A stretch of DNA of 64,000 nucleotides from Brevundimonas subvibrioides ATCC 15264 (GTDB taxonomy: Bacteria > Pseudomonadota > Alphaproteobacteria > Caulobacterales > Caulobacteraceae), in contig NC_014375.1 in assembly GCF_000144605.1 (NCBI RefSeq), forward strand, positions 1,426,001-1,490,000, read 5' to 3'. Position numbers and translations under genes: made by a program. The notes under the pieces are model-generated. The model saw only the letters and a list, made by a program, of their open reading frames with translations, was not told where the DNA came from and ran no database searches. This document shows, one piece after another, positions 46,159 to 55,118 of the stretch. Numbering within the stretch: the stretch's first letter is position 1; every line of letters starts with the position of its first letter.

Positions 46159-46920
46159 GTGCCCGCGCCTGTCGTCATCGCCATAATCATGGGCCTGCTG
46201 GGCCTGATCGTCGGCAGCTTCATCGCCGCCGTGACGGTGCGCCTGCCGCGCGACGAGGACGTCGTCTTCGGCCGGTCGCACTGCATGAGCTGCGGGGCCC
46301 CGCTGAAGGCCTGGCATCTGGTGCCGGTGGTCAGCTGGCTGGTGCAGCGCGGACGGTGCGCGATGTGCGGGGCGGCGGTGTCGCCGCGCTATCTGCTGAT
46401 CGAGTGCGGGGCGGCGGCGATCGGGGTCTGGGCCGGACTGTCCGGGGCCGAGGCGGGCTGGATCATGGTCGTCGCAACGGCGGTTCTGGGCTGGCAGCTG
46501 CTGCTGATCGCCCTGATCGACGCCGAGAATTTCTGGCTGCCGGACGAGCTGACCCTGCCGCTGATTGTGACCGGCCTGATCGCGGCGGCGGTCATCGCGC
46601 AGGGTTGGCCGGTTGCGTCGCTGATCGGAGCGGCCTTCGGGTTCGGGTCCCTGTGGGCGCTAGCCGCGCTGTACCGGCTGGTCCGCAAGCGCGACGGGCT
46701 GGGCGGCGGCGATCCGATCCTGTTCGCGGGGGCGGGGGCCTGGGTCGGCTGGATGGGGCTGCCCAGCGTGCTGCTGTGGGCCTGTGCCGCGGGGTTCAGC
46801 GTCGTGCTGACGCTGCTGATCACGCGGCGGAGCGTGAGCGGCGGCGACCGGCTGCCGTTCGGGACCTTCCTGGCGATCGGCGTCTGGCTGACCTGGCTGT
46901 ACGGGCCGATCGGGGGGTAG
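46159..46920 (+). CDS. Prepilin peptidase (GspO/PilD type, A24 family)
   Basis: This membrane aspartic protease cleaves and N-methylates type IV prepilins or type II pseudopilins. The 253-residue protein has the N-terminal methyltransferase-type zinc motif with two Cys pairs (CMSCGAPL, CAMCGAAV), a first catalytic Asp in LIDAENFWLPDELTLPL, and a second in LGGGDPILFAGAGAWVGW (the GxGD region). About seven helices are visible. The start is GTG at 46159. Type IV pilus (Flp) peptidases are shorter and lack the zinc motif, so a GspO-like enzyme is more likely. Confidence 0.88.
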   Translation: MPAPVVIAIIMGLLGLIVGSFIAAVTVRLPRDEDVVFGRSHCMSCGAPLKAWHLVPVVSWLVQRGRCAMCGAAVSPRYLLIECGAAAIGVWAGLSGAEAGWIMVVATAVLGWQLLLIALIDAENFWLPDELTLPLIVTGLIAAAVIAQGWPVASLIGAAFGFGSLWALAALYRLVRKRDGLGGGDPILFAGAGAWVGWMGLPSVLLWACAAGFSVVLTLLITRRSVSGGDRLPFGTFLAIGVWLTWLYGPIGG

Positions 46921-46931
46921 CGCCAGGCGGA

Positions 46932-46985
46932 CGAAAAAACATAGTCCGACCCGTTCGACCCGTTCGACCCGTCCGACCCGTTCGG
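46932..46985 (+). repeat. 9-bp tandem repeat element, copy B
   Basis: The element reads CGAAAAAACATA, then four units of GTYCGACCC (order C, T, T, C at the variable base) and a closing GTTCGG. It starts 12 bases after the prepilin peptidase stop and is in the same orientation as the gene. It matches copy A at 26885-26937 in its A-rich lead, unit number and end, differing in the order of the two unit variants. Confidence 0.85.
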
Positions 46986-47065
46986 GGGGTAATCTATCTT
47001 ACGATGCCAAAGACCGTGGTCGCCAAGCCAGCATAAGGGCTGGCTGCGTCAGAATCGGTCGTGGC

Positions 47066-47758
47066 TCAACGCCCCGTGACAAGCTTGACGACGATGTGGG
47101 CCGTGGTGTCGAGGATCGCGTCCGACGGCGTGTCTCCGCGTCGCATCAGTTCGAACCCGGCGGCGACCGACTCGACCAGATTCGCGACCTCGTAGGAGGC
47201 CAGGCGCGGGTCCAGGCCCTGGGCGTGATAGCCGGTGGCGTGGGCCACGGCGATGCGACGTTCGAGCGACAGGTGGACCCGGCGCAGACGCCGGATGCGC
47301 GCCTCGACGAAGCCCGCCTCGCCCTTGTCGGCCAGCATGTGCTCGATGCGCAGGACGGGGCCGTGGTCGCGCCAGATCATCAGCACATCGACGACATAGG
47401 CGCGGGCGGCGGCGAAGGCCTGGTCGGCCGACCAGTCGCCGTCCAGGTGACGCGACAGGGGCTGGAAGTCGACGGCGGCCGCCTCGCACAGGGCCAGGAC
47501 CGGCTCCTCGACCGTCTTGAAGTAGGTGTAGAAATTCGACGGCGACACCCCGGCCTCGGCCGCGACGTCGGCGACGCGCAGCTCACCCAGATGGCGGCGT
47601 TCCAGCAGCCGCCGCGTGGCGTCGAGGATGGCCGTGCGCGTCCGGCCGCCCCGCGCGCCGATGCGGTGTCCCAGCTTGTTGATGGTGCGTTCGGGCATGG
47701 GCAGTCGGGGCGCGCGAGGAGGAGGGTTGAGGGTGTGCGGTGTCTGGCCACTAGCCAT
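47066..47758 (-). CDS. TetR/AcrR family transcriptional regulator
   Basis: The 230-residue protein has an N-terminal TetR helix-turn-helix (ILDATRRLLERRHLGELRVA, then DVAAEAGVSPSNFYTYFKTV, residues about 45-95) and a helical ligand-binding domain. No effector can be told from sequence. The ATG at 47758 is preceded by GAGGTGCG. It lies 48 bases downstream of cysNC on the same strand, so it might be co-transcribed with the sulfate genes, but no functional link is known. Confidence 0.87.
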   Translation of the reverse strand: MASGQTPHTLNPPPRAPRLPMPERTINKLGHRIGARGGRTRTAILDATRRLLERRHLGELRVADVAAEAGVSPSNFYTYFKTVEEPVLALCEAAAVDFQPLSRHLDGDWSADQAFAAARAYVVDVLMIWRDHGPVLRIEHMLADKGEAGFVEARIRRLRRVHLSLERRIAVAHATGYHAQGLDPRLASYEVANLVESVAAGFELMRRGDTPSDAILDTTAHIVVKLVTGR

Positions 47759-47806
47759 CGCACCTCGCTCCAATCCCGTCATCCCCTGGGGCGGCGAAAG
47801 AGTGGT

Positions 47807-49669
47807 TCAGATCGCGCGGGTCACGCCGAGCCCGGTCAGCTGATCGGCCACGGCGCGGGCCGCCGCTTCGGGCGTCAGGTCTGCGGTGGGCAGGATCAGG
47901 TCGGGGGCGAGCGGGGGTTCGTAGGTGGAGCCGACACCGGTCAGACCGACGACCGCGCCGGCGTCGGCGCGGGCATAGAGGGCCTTGGGGTCGCGCGCGC
48001 GGCACAGGTCCAGGGGCGTGTTCACGAAGACCTCGAGGAAGGGCGTGTCGCCGCAGATCGACCGGGCCTGGGCGCGCTGGGCGTGGGTCGGCGAGATCAG
48101 GGCGCAGATCGCCACGACCCCGGTCTCGGCGAACAGGTGGGCGACCTCGGCCACGCGGCGCACGTTTTCGCTGCGGTCGGTGTCGGAGAAGCCCAGGTCG
48201 CGGTTCAGGCCGTGGCGCAGGTTGTCGCCGTCGAGGACCACCGTGCGAACGCCGGCGGCGTGGAGGCGACGCTCCAGCGCGGCGGCGATGGTCGACTTGC
48301 CCGAGCCGGACAGGCCGGTCATCCAGACGACGGCTCCGCCGTGGCCGTTCCGACGTTCCCGGGCGGCGCGATCGACCGCCGGGGCGACGCGGTGGATGTC
48401 GCCGGGCTGGTCGAGGGCGGCCAGCGCAATGCCGGCCGCGACGGTCGCATGGGTGTCCCGGTCGATCAGGATCAGCGCCCCGGTGCCGGGGTGGTCGGCG
48501 AAGACGTCGAAGGCGACCCGGCCGCTGGTGTGGATGATCCGGTCGCCGATCTCGTTCAGGACCAGAGAGGCCGCGTCATCGGTGGCCGTCACACGCGCGG
48601 GCACGAGCGCGGTGCCGATGCGGAGCAGATAGCTGCGGGCCGGGTCGAGCGGGGCCTCGTCCATCCAGAGCAGCCGGGCCGAGAACCGGTCGACGGCCGA
48701 GGGACGGTCGGCGGGCGGGGCCAGCACGTCGCCGCGCGCGATGTCGATGTCCTGGTCCAGCACCAGGGTGACGGCATCCCCGGCCCCGGCATCCTCGGCC
48801 CACTCGCCCGCGCAGACGATACGGGCGACACGGGCGGCGCGACCCGAGGGGGCGACGACGACGGGATCGCCGACCGCGATCCGGCCCGAGGCGATGGAGC
48901 CGCTATAGCCCCGGAAGGTCTGATCCGGACGGCTGACGTACTGGACCGGCAGGCGAAACGGCGCGTCGTGGCCGGGGGCCTGGGTGTCGGCGGTCTCCAG
49001 CGCCTCGATCAGGGTGGGGCCGGTGTACCAGGGCGTGGAGGCCGAGCGGCGGACCAGGTTGTGCCCGTGACGCGCGCTGATGGGGATGGCGGTGACCCGG
49101 GTCAGGCCCTGCTCGAGGGCGACCCCGGCGTAGGCCGAGGCGATGGCGTCGAAGACGGCGGCGTCGCCGTTGACCGCGTCCATCTTGTTGACGGCCAGAA
49201 TGACCTGACGAATGCCGAACAGGGCGACGATGCGGCTGTGGCGGCGGGTCTGTTCCGACAGGCCCTTGGTCGCATCGACCAGGATCACCGCCAGGTCGCA
49301 GGTCGAGGCCCCGGTCGCCATGTTGCGGGTGTACTGGGCGTGGCCCGGCGTGTCGGCGACGATGAAGCTGCGCCGGGGCGAGGAGAAATAGCGGTAGGCG
49401 ACGTCGATGGTGATGCCCTGCTCGCGCTCGGCCGACAGTCCGTCCAGCAGCAGGGCATAGTCGGCCGCATCGCCGTCCGTGCCGAAGCGACGGGAATCGC
49501 GGTTCAGGGTCACCAGCTGATCGTCGGGCACCTGACCCAGGTCGAACAGCAGCCGGCCGATCAGGGTGGACTTGCCGTCGTCCACCGAGCCGCAGGTCAG
49601 GAAACGCAGCAGGTCGCGCGACCCGGCGGGAGGGCGCGGCGGGCGTACGGCGAGGGTCGAGCCGTCCAT
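47807..49669 (-). CDS. cysNC: Sulfate adenylyltransferase subunit 1 fused to adenylylsulfate kinase (CysNC)
   Basis: This 620-residue bifunctional enzyme of sulfate activation has an N-terminal CysN GTPase (GSVDDGKSTLIGRLL, DTPGHAQYTRNMATGAS, NKMD in AVNKMDAVNG) that drives ATP sulfurylase. The C-terminal CysC kinase (TGLSGSGKSTIAAALERRLH, DGDNLRHGLNRDLGF, FSDTDRSENVRRV) makes PAPS from APS. Its ATG overlaps the cysD stop. Because the reductase in this cluster looks APS-specific, the kinase half may mainly supply PAPS for sulfation. Confidence 0.95.
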   Translation of the reverse strand: MDGSTLAVRPPRPPAGSRDLLRFLTCGSVDDGKSTLIGRLLFDLGQVPDDQLVTLNRDSRRFGTDGDAADYALLLDGLSAEREQGITIDVAYRYFSSPRRSFIVADTPGHAQYTRNMATGASTCDLAVILVDATKGLSEQTRRHSRIVALFGIRQVILAVNKMDAVNGDAAVFDAIASAYAGVALEQGLTRVTAIPISARHGHNLVRRSASTPWYTGPTLIEALETADTQAPGHDAPFRLPVQYVSRPDQTFRGYSGSIASGRIAVGDPVVVAPSGRAARVARIVCAGEWAEDAGAGDAVTLVLDQDIDIARGDVLAPPADRPSAVDRFSARLLWMDEAPLDPARSYLLRIGTALVPARVTATDDAASLVLNEIGDRIIHTSGRVAFDVFADHPGTGALILIDRDTHATVAAGIALAALDQPGDIHRVAPAVDRAARERRNGHGGAVVWMTGLSGSGKSTIAAALERRLHAAGVRTVVLDGDNLRHGLNRDLGFSDTDRSENVRRVAEVAHLFAETGVVAICALISPTHAQRAQARSICGDTPFLEVFVNTPLDLCRARDPKALYARADAGAVVGLTGVGSTYEPPLAPDLILPTADLTPEAAARAVADQLTGLGVTRAI

Positions 49670-50637
49670 CAGAAATACCCTTCGCGCTTCTTCATCTCCA
49701 TGGAAGCGGTGCCTTCGCCGTCGATCAGGCGGCCCTGACGCTCGGAGTGTCGGCTGGCATCCAGCTCGGCGATGACGGCGTCCAGCGTGGTCGCGTCGGA
49801 CTCCACCGCCGCGCTCAGCGGATAGCAGCCCAGGGAGCGGAAGCGGACGCGGCGCAGTTCCGGCACCTCGCCGGGTTGCAGCGGCAGTCGGTCGTCGTCG
49901 CGCACGATCAGCTGGCCCTGACGGATCACGGTCGGACGGGGCGCGGCGAAATACAGGGGCACCACGGGGATGGCCTCGGCGCGGGTGTATTCCCAGACGT
50001 CGCGCTCGGTCCAGTTGGACAGGGGGAAGACGCGCAGGCTTTCGCCCGGCTCGATCTGCGTATTGTACAGCCGCCAGAGCTCGGGGCGCTGCAGACGGGG
50101 CTCCCAGGCATGGGCGGCGTTGCGGACCGAGAAGATGCGCTCCTTGGCGCGCGAGGCCTCCTCGTCGCGGCGGGCTCCGCCGAAGGCCGCGTCGAAGCCG
50201 TGGGCCTCCAGCGCCTGTTTCAGGCCTTCGGTCTTCATGACTCGGGTGTGGGTCTCGCCGCCGGAGCGGACGGGATCGATACCGCGCGCCGCGCCGTCGG
50301 GGTTGATATGCACGATCAGGCGCACGCCATAGAGGTCGGCGATGGCGTCGCGATGGGCGATCATCTCCCGGAACTTCCAGGTCGTGTCGACGTGCAGGAG
50401 CGGGAAGGGGATCGGGGCCGGGAAGAAGGCCTTGCGGGCCAGATGCAGCATCACGCCCGAGTCCTTGCCGATCGAATACAGCATGACCGGATTGCGGGCG
50501 GTGGCGGCCACCTCGCGCAGGATCTCGATGGCCTCGCTCTCGAGGCGGCGCAGATGCGCGTTGGCCGTGGCGACCGGCGCGGCGGCCGCGCGCGGCTCGG
50601 TGGCAGGGTGGGCTGTCAGTGTCAGATCGGCGTGCAC
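49669..50637 (-). CDS. cysD: Sulfate adenylyltransferase subunit 2 (CysD)
   Basis: CysD catalyses ATP plus sulfate to APS and pyrophosphate, coupled to CysN GTP hydrolysis. The 322-residue protein has the PP-loop [20 protein letters not shown] and the conserved [30 protein letters not shown] and [16 protein letters not shown], ending in EMKKREGYF. The start is GTG at 50637 with GAGG seven bases upstream. It overlaps cysNC by three bases. Confidence 0.95.
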   Translation of the reverse strand: MHADLTLTAHPATEPRAAAAPVATANAHLRRLESEAIEILREVAATARNPVMLYSIGKDSGVMLHLARKAFFPAPIPFPLLHVDTTWKFREMIAHRDAIADLYGVRLIVHINPDGAARGIDPVRSGGETHTRVMKTEGLKQALEAHGFDAAFGGARRDEEASRAKERIFSVRNAAHAWEPRLQRPELWRLYNTQIEPGESLRVFPLSNWTERDVWEYTRAEAIPVVPLYFAAPRPTVIRQGQLIVRDDDRLPLQPGEVPELRRVRFRSLGCYPLSAAVESDATTLDAVIAELDASRHSERQGRLIDGEGTASMEMKKREGYF

Positions 50638-50745
50638 GTCGGATCCTCGGCAAGGCCCGTGCAGTGCCGGACCCTGGCGTTCACGTCGAACGAGCAATCG
50701 TGCGCGTCGGTGATAGGAAAACTGACGGCGCTCCATTCAGGAGCC

Positions 50746-51675
50746 CTACAGGACATCCATGTTGTTGTCATGGTCGATGGCCTGGCGTTTCAACCATGCG
50801 GTGAAAGCCAGCGCGCTGGCCGACGCCGGTCGGTCGCGGGGCATGATGACGGAATAGGCGAAACCCACCGCCTCCGAGCCGTCCGCGAACGGGGCGACCA
50901 GTCGTCCGGCGGCCAGGTCGGCCTGGGCCAGGGTCCGCTTGGCCAGGGCGATGCCGCGACCGGCGATGGCGGCCTCGATCAGCAGGCTGGACTGGTTGTA
51001 GCGGGAGCCCCGGCGCGGATCGGGGTGGCGGACCTTTCGCGCCTTCAGCCACATGGCCCAGTCCGGACGACTGGGGTCGGCGTCCGACGAGACGTCGTGC
51101 AGCAGGGTATGGTGGATCAGATCGCCGGGCGAGTGGATGGGATGATCGCCGGTCATCAGGCGAGGGGCGCAGACGGGCAGGACCGTCTCGGTCATCAGCA
51201 ACTGGGAGACGTGGCCGCCGTAGTTGCCGGGGCCGTACCGGACGGCGAGGTCTGCGGCCCCCTCGGTCAGATCGACCGGCTCCATGTCGGCCGAGATCCA
51301 GACCTCGATCTCCGGGTGGGCGGCGTGAAAATCGTCCATCCTCGGCATCAGCCATTTGGCGGCGAACGACGGGGCCACGCTGACCGAGATCTGGCGGCGG
51401 CGGGGCGGTTCGCGCAGCAGGGCGGAGGCGTCCATCAGCCGTTCGAACCCCTCGCGCAGCAGCGGCGCGGCCGCGCGGCCGAGGTCCGTGATCTGCAGCC
51501 CCTTGGCCTCGCGCTTGAACAGGGGGCCGCCGACCGTGTCTTCCAGCAGGCGGATCTGCTGGCTGACCGCGCCGGGCGTGACGGACAATTCATCCGCCGC
51601 GCGCGTGAAGTTCAGATGGCGCGCCGCGCTTTCGAAGGCGCGCAGGGCGTTGAGGGGAAGAAGGGGTCTGGCCAT
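50746..51675 (-). CDS. LysR-family regulator, GcvA-like
   Basis: The 309-residue regulator has an N-terminal winged helix-turn-helix (LLPLNALRAFESAARHLNFT, RAADELSVTPGAVSQQIRLL). The substrate-binding domain has the GcvA-type WISADMEPVDLTEGAADLAV and RYGPGNYGG. It lies between cysD (same strand) and cysG (opposite strand), a classic LysR position, so it may control the sulfate genes. It is not a CysB orthologue by sequence, since CysB lacks the GcvA-type motifs. Inducer unknown. Confidence 0.88.
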   Translation of the reverse strand: MARPLLPLNALRAFESAARHLNFTRAADELSVTPGAVSQQIRLLEDTVGGPLFKREAKGLQITDLGRAAAPLLREGFERLMDASALLREPPRRRQISVSVAPSFAAKWLMPRMDDFHAAHPEIEVWISADMEPVDLTEGAADLAVRYGPGNYGGHVSQLLMTETVLPVCAPRLMTGDHPIHSPGDLIHHTLLHDVSSDADPSRPDWAMWLKARKVRHPDPRRGSRYNQSSLLIEAAIAGRGIALAKRTLAQADLAAGRLVAPFADGSEAVGFAYSVIMPRDRPASASALAFTAWLKRQAIDHDNNMDVL

Positions 51676-51793
51676 GCCCCTAGAAATCCTATCAGCGACG
51701 CGAAGACAATCTGATTTGTGAAGCTTGCCGGCGGGGGTCGATAGGAGCGGCACGCCAGAGTGCTGTTGGCACGTCCGGCGCGGAGCCGTCGCC

Positions 51794-53179
51794 ATGCGTG
51801 TCTTTCTCGCCTCCATCCCCCTGGACCATGCCCGCGTCGTCGTGATCGGCGGCGGCGAGGCGGCGCTGGCGAAACTCCGTCTGTTCGCCGACAGCCCGGC
51901 CGAGGTCCTGTGGTTCGCGCCCGAGGGCCTGCCCGGGGCGACCTCCATGCCACGGGGCGGCCCCGTGCCGATCGAGCGGACGCCTGTCGAGGACGATCTG
52001 TGGGGATCGCGGCTGGTCTTCATCGCCCTGGACGACGAGACCGAGGCGGCACGGCTGGCCGGGGTCGCGCGGGCGGCCGGGGCGCAGGTCAATGTCGTGG
52101 ACCGGCCGGCGCTGGGGGACTTCCAGACCCCCGCCCTGATCGACCGCGACCAGATCGTCGTGGCCATCGCGACCGGGGGGGCGGCCCCCATCCTGGCCCG
52201 GGACCTGCGCTCGAGGATCGAGGCCATCCTGCCCGCCGCCCTGGGGCCGCTGGCGCGGCTGGCGGGCGAGCTGCGCGATACGGTCAAGGCGACGGTGCCG
52301 GACTTCCTCGCGCGACGGCGGTTCTGGGAGCGCGCCTTCCGCGGCTCGGCGGCCGATCTGGTCGGGGCGGGCAAGGTGGCCGAGGCGCGGCGCGAGATGC
52401 TGCGGCTGATGAACGTCGCCGCGCCGGAACAGGGCGTGGTGCACATCGTGGGCGCGGGGCCGGGCGATCCGGAACTGCTGACGCTGAAGGCCCTGCGGGT
52501 GCTGCAGGACGCGGACGTCATCATCCACGACCGGCTGGTGCCCGAGGCGGTTCTGGCGCGGGCCCGCCGCGATGCGCGACGGCTGTATGTCGGCAAGACG
52601 CGGGGTGACCACTCCGTGCCGCAGGACCAGATCGAACAGCTGATGATCGCCGAAGCCCGCACCGGGCAGCGGGTCGTGCGGCTGAAGGGCGGCGATCCGT
52701 TCGTCTTCGGGCGCGGTGGCGAGGAGCTGGAAGCCATGCGGGCGGCGGGCGTGCCGGTGTTCGTGGTGCCGGGCGTGACGGCGGCCCTGGCCTGCGCGGC
52801 CTCTGCGGGCATTCCTCTGACGCACCGGGACCATGCCCAGTCGGTGACCTTTGTCACGGCGCAGGAGAAGCCGGCCGGGGTCGCGCCGGACTGGCAGCGG
52901 CTGGCCGGACCGAACCAGACCCTGGCCATCTATATGGGCACGGGCCGGGCGGCGGAGACCGCGGCCTCGCTGATCGCCGCGGGGCGGGCCGGCGCGACGC
53001 CGGTCGCCATCGTGGAGAACGGCTCGCGACCGGACGAGCGGGTCATCACCGGGACGCTCGACGATCTGGGCGGGCTGGTCGCACGCGCGAATCTGACCGG
53101 CCCGGCCCTGCTGTTCGTCGGCGAATGCGCGGCCTTCAGCGCGGCCCAGCTGGACGTGCGGGCGGAGGCGGCGGCGTGA
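51794..53179 (+). CDS. cysG: Siroheme synthase CysG
   Basis: CysG turns uroporphyrinogen III into siroheme, the cofactor of CysI. The 461-residue protein has the N-terminal dehydrogenase/ferrochelatase domain (VVVIGGGEAALAKLRLFADS, residues about 10-150). The C-terminal SUMT methyltransferase domain (about 215-455) contains VHIVGAGPGDPELLTLKALR, VRLKGGDPFVFGRGGEELEA and VPGVTAALACAASAGIPLTH. The first domain is divergent compared with E. coli CysG. It heads the operon cysG-DUF2849-cysI-cysH-cysK and diverges from the LysR gene. Confidence 0.93.
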   Translation: MRVFLASIPLDHARVVVIGGGEAALAKLRLFADSPAEVLWFAPEGLPGATSMPRGGPVPIERTPVEDDLWGSRLVFIALDDETEAARLAGVARAAGAQVNVVDRPALGDFQTPALIDRDQIVVAIATGGAAPILARDLRSRIEAILPAALGPLARLAGELRDTVKATVPDFLARRRFWERAFRGSAADLVGAGKVAEARREMLRLMNVAAPEQGVVHIVGAGPGDPELLTLKALRVLQDADVIIHDRLVPEAVLARARRDARRLYVGKTRGDHSVPQDQIEQLMIAEARTGQRVVRLKGGDPFVFGRGGEELEAMRAAGVPVFVVPGVTAALACAASAGIPLTHRDHAQSVTFVTAQEKPAGVAPDWQRLAGPNQTLAIYMGTGRAAETAASLIAAGRAGATPVAIVENGSRPDERVITGTLDDLGGLVARANLTGPALLFVGECAAFSAAQLDVRAEAAA

Positions 53180-53451
53180 GGATCGTGACCGCGAACCGCC
53201 TCAGCGACGGGCGGGTGATCTATCTGGGGGACGGCGACCGGCCGGTGGACTCGGTCTCCGAGGCGGTCGCGTTCGACGACGACGGGGCCGAGGCGGCCCG
53301 GGATCGCGCGGCGGGGCGGCCCGAGGTGTTCGTGAACCCCTATCTGGTCGAGGTGGCGGATCACGCCTTCGTCGGCCGCGACCGCCTGAAGGAGTCGATC
53401 CGTTCGGCGGGACCGACGGTGGGCAACAGCCTGTCGGGAGCGCCCGTCTGA
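53176..53451 (+). CDS. DUF2849 protein
   Basis: This 91-residue protein is of the DUF2849 family, nearly always found directly before alphaproteobacterial sulfite reductase. The sequence starts VRIVTANRLSDGRVIYLGDG and ends with FVNPYLVEVADHAFVGRDRL, KESIRSAGPTVGN. The start GTG at 53176 overlaps the cysG stop, and its own stop overlaps the cysI start, so all three are translationally coupled. The role is unknown; an accessory function in siroheme or iron-sulfur loading of CysI is a reasonable guess. Confidence 0.88.
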   Translation: MRIVTANRLSDGRVIYLGDGDRPVDSVSEAVAFDDDGAEAARDRAAGRPEVFVNPYLVEVADHAFVGRDRLKESIRSAGPTVGNSLSGAPV

Positions 53452-55118
53452 TGTATCGCTACGACGAGTTCGACGCGGCGCTGGTGCGTCAGCGGGTCGA
53501 GGAGTTCCGCGACCAGGTCGAACGGCGGGTCTCCGGGGCCCTGACCGAGGACGAGTTCAAGCCCCTGCGGCTGATGAACGGGGTCTATCTGCAGCTGCAC
53601 GCCTATATGCTGCGGGTCGCGGTGCCCTACGGAGTCATGAGCGGGGCCCAGATGCGGCGGCTGGCCCACATCGCCCGGACCTACGACAAGGGCTACGGCC
53701 ACTTCACCACCCGCACCAACATCCAGTTCAACTGGCCGGCGCTGAGCGACCTGCCGGCGATCCTGGAACAACTGGCCGAGGTCGAGATGCACGCCATCCA
53801 GACCAGCGGCAACTGCATCCGCAACGTCACCACCGACGTCTTCGCCGGGGCGACCGACGACGAGGTCGAGGATCCCCGGCCGTGGTGCGAGATCCTGCGG
53901 CAATGGTCGACCATCCATCCGGAGTTCAGCTTCCTGCCGCGCAAGTTCAAGGTTGCGGTGATCGGGGCCGAGAAGGACCGGGCGGCGATCCAGACCCACG
54001 ACGTCGGCCTGCGCATCGTGCGCGGGGAAGACGGCGGGACCGCGTTCCAGGTCTTCGTCGGCGGCGGTCAGGGGCGGTTGCCGTATCTGGGCCAGGAGAT
54101 CGCCAAAGCGGTGCCGGGATCGGAGATCCTGGCCTATCTGACGGCCATATTGCGGGCCTATAATCTGCTGGGTCGGCGGGACAACAATCAGAAGGCGCGG
54201 ATCAAGATCCTGGTCGCGTCGCTGGGCATCGAGGCCTTCCGCGAGGAGGTGGAGCGGCAGTTCGCCACCCTGCGGCAGGAGGATCTGCGCATCCCCGACG
54301 CCGAGATGGACCGAATCCGCGCCTATTTCGACCCGCCCGCCTTCGCCGACCTGCCCAAGACGTCGGGCGCGTTCGACCGGGCGGTGCTGGCCGATCCGGA
54401 CTTCGCCCGGTTCAGCCGCAACAACATCCGCCGCCATCGCCAGCCGGGCTATGCCAGCGTGGTGATCTCGCTGAAGCCGGTCGACGGCGTGCCGGGCGAC
54501 ATCACGGCGGCGCAGATGGAGGCGGTGGCCGATCTGGCCGCGCGGTTCTCGTTCGACGAGGTGCGCGCCGCCTATGAGCAGAACCTGGTCCTGCCCCATG
54601 TCCGGCTGGACGACACGCCGGCGCTGTGGCGGGCGCTGCAGGCGGCGGGGCTGGCGACGGCCAACGCCGATCTGGTCACCGACATCATCGCCTGCCCCGG
54701 ACTGGATTACTGCAGTCTGGCCAATGCGCGTTCCATCCCTGTGGCGCAGGCCCTCTCGCGACGTCTTCACGACATGGCGTGGCAGGAGCGGATCGGGCCC
54801 GTGCGGATCAACATGAGCGGCTGCATCAATGCCTGCGGGCACCACCACGTGGGGCATATCGGCGTGCTGGGCGTCGACCGGAAGGGCGAGGAATACTACC
54901 AGATCACGGTCGGCGGCTCGCCTGACGAACAGGCGTCGCTGGGCGAGATCGTGGGGCGCAGCCTGCCCGCCGACGAGGTCGCTCCGGCCATCCAGCGGGC
55001 GCTGGACCGCTATCTGGTCATCCGGACCGGGAGCGAGCGCTTCATCGACACCGTCCGCCGGGTCGGCGCCGACCCGTTCCGCCAGGCCATCTACGAGACG
55101 ATCGATGCGACTGCTTGA
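53451..55118 (+). CDS. cysI: Nitrite/sulfite reductase, assimilatory (CysI-like)
   Basis: CysI reduces sulfite to sulfide with siroheme and a 4Fe-4S cluster. The 555-residue protein has the ferredoxin-like half (YGHFTTRTNIQFNWPALSDL, TSGNCIRNVTTDVFAG) and the cofactor motifs CPGLDYCSLANARS and SGCINACGHHHVGH, giving the four cluster cysteines. A nitrite reductase of the same family cannot be excluded by sequence, but placement among cysG, cysH and cysK makes sulfite the likely substrate. The end overlaps cysH by 14 bases. Confidence 0.94.
   Translation: MYRYDEFDAALVRQRVEEFRDQVERRVSGALTEDEFKPLRLMNGVYLQLHAYMLRVAVPYGVMSGAQMRRLAHIARTYDKGYGHFTTRTNIQFNWPALSDLPAILEQLAEVEMHAIQTSGNCIRNVTTDVFAGATDDEVEDPRPWCEILRQWSTIHPEFSFLPRKFKVAVIGAEKDRAAIQTHDVGLRIVRGEDGGTAFQVFVGGGQGRLPYLGQEIAKAVPGSEILAYLTAILRAYNLLGRRDNNQKARIKILVASLGIEAFREEVERQFATLRQEDLRIPDAEMDRIRAYFDPPAFADLPKTSGAFDRAVLADPDFARFSRNNIRRHRQPGYASVVISLKPVDGVPGDITAAQMEAVADLAARFSFDEVRAAYEQNLVLPHVRLDDTPALWRALQAAGLATANADLVTDIIACPGLDYCSLANARSIPVAQALSRRLHDMAWQERIGPVRINMSGCINACGHHHVGHIGVLGVDRKGEEYYQITVGGSPDEQASLGEIVGRSLPADEVAPAIQRALDRYLVIRTGSERFIDTVRRVGADPFRQAIYETIDATA

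Noticed and set aside
47096..49738. 880-residue plus-strand open frame opposite TetR and cysNC
   Set aside because: Antisense artefact; the minus-strand frame carries complete CysN and CysC motifs.
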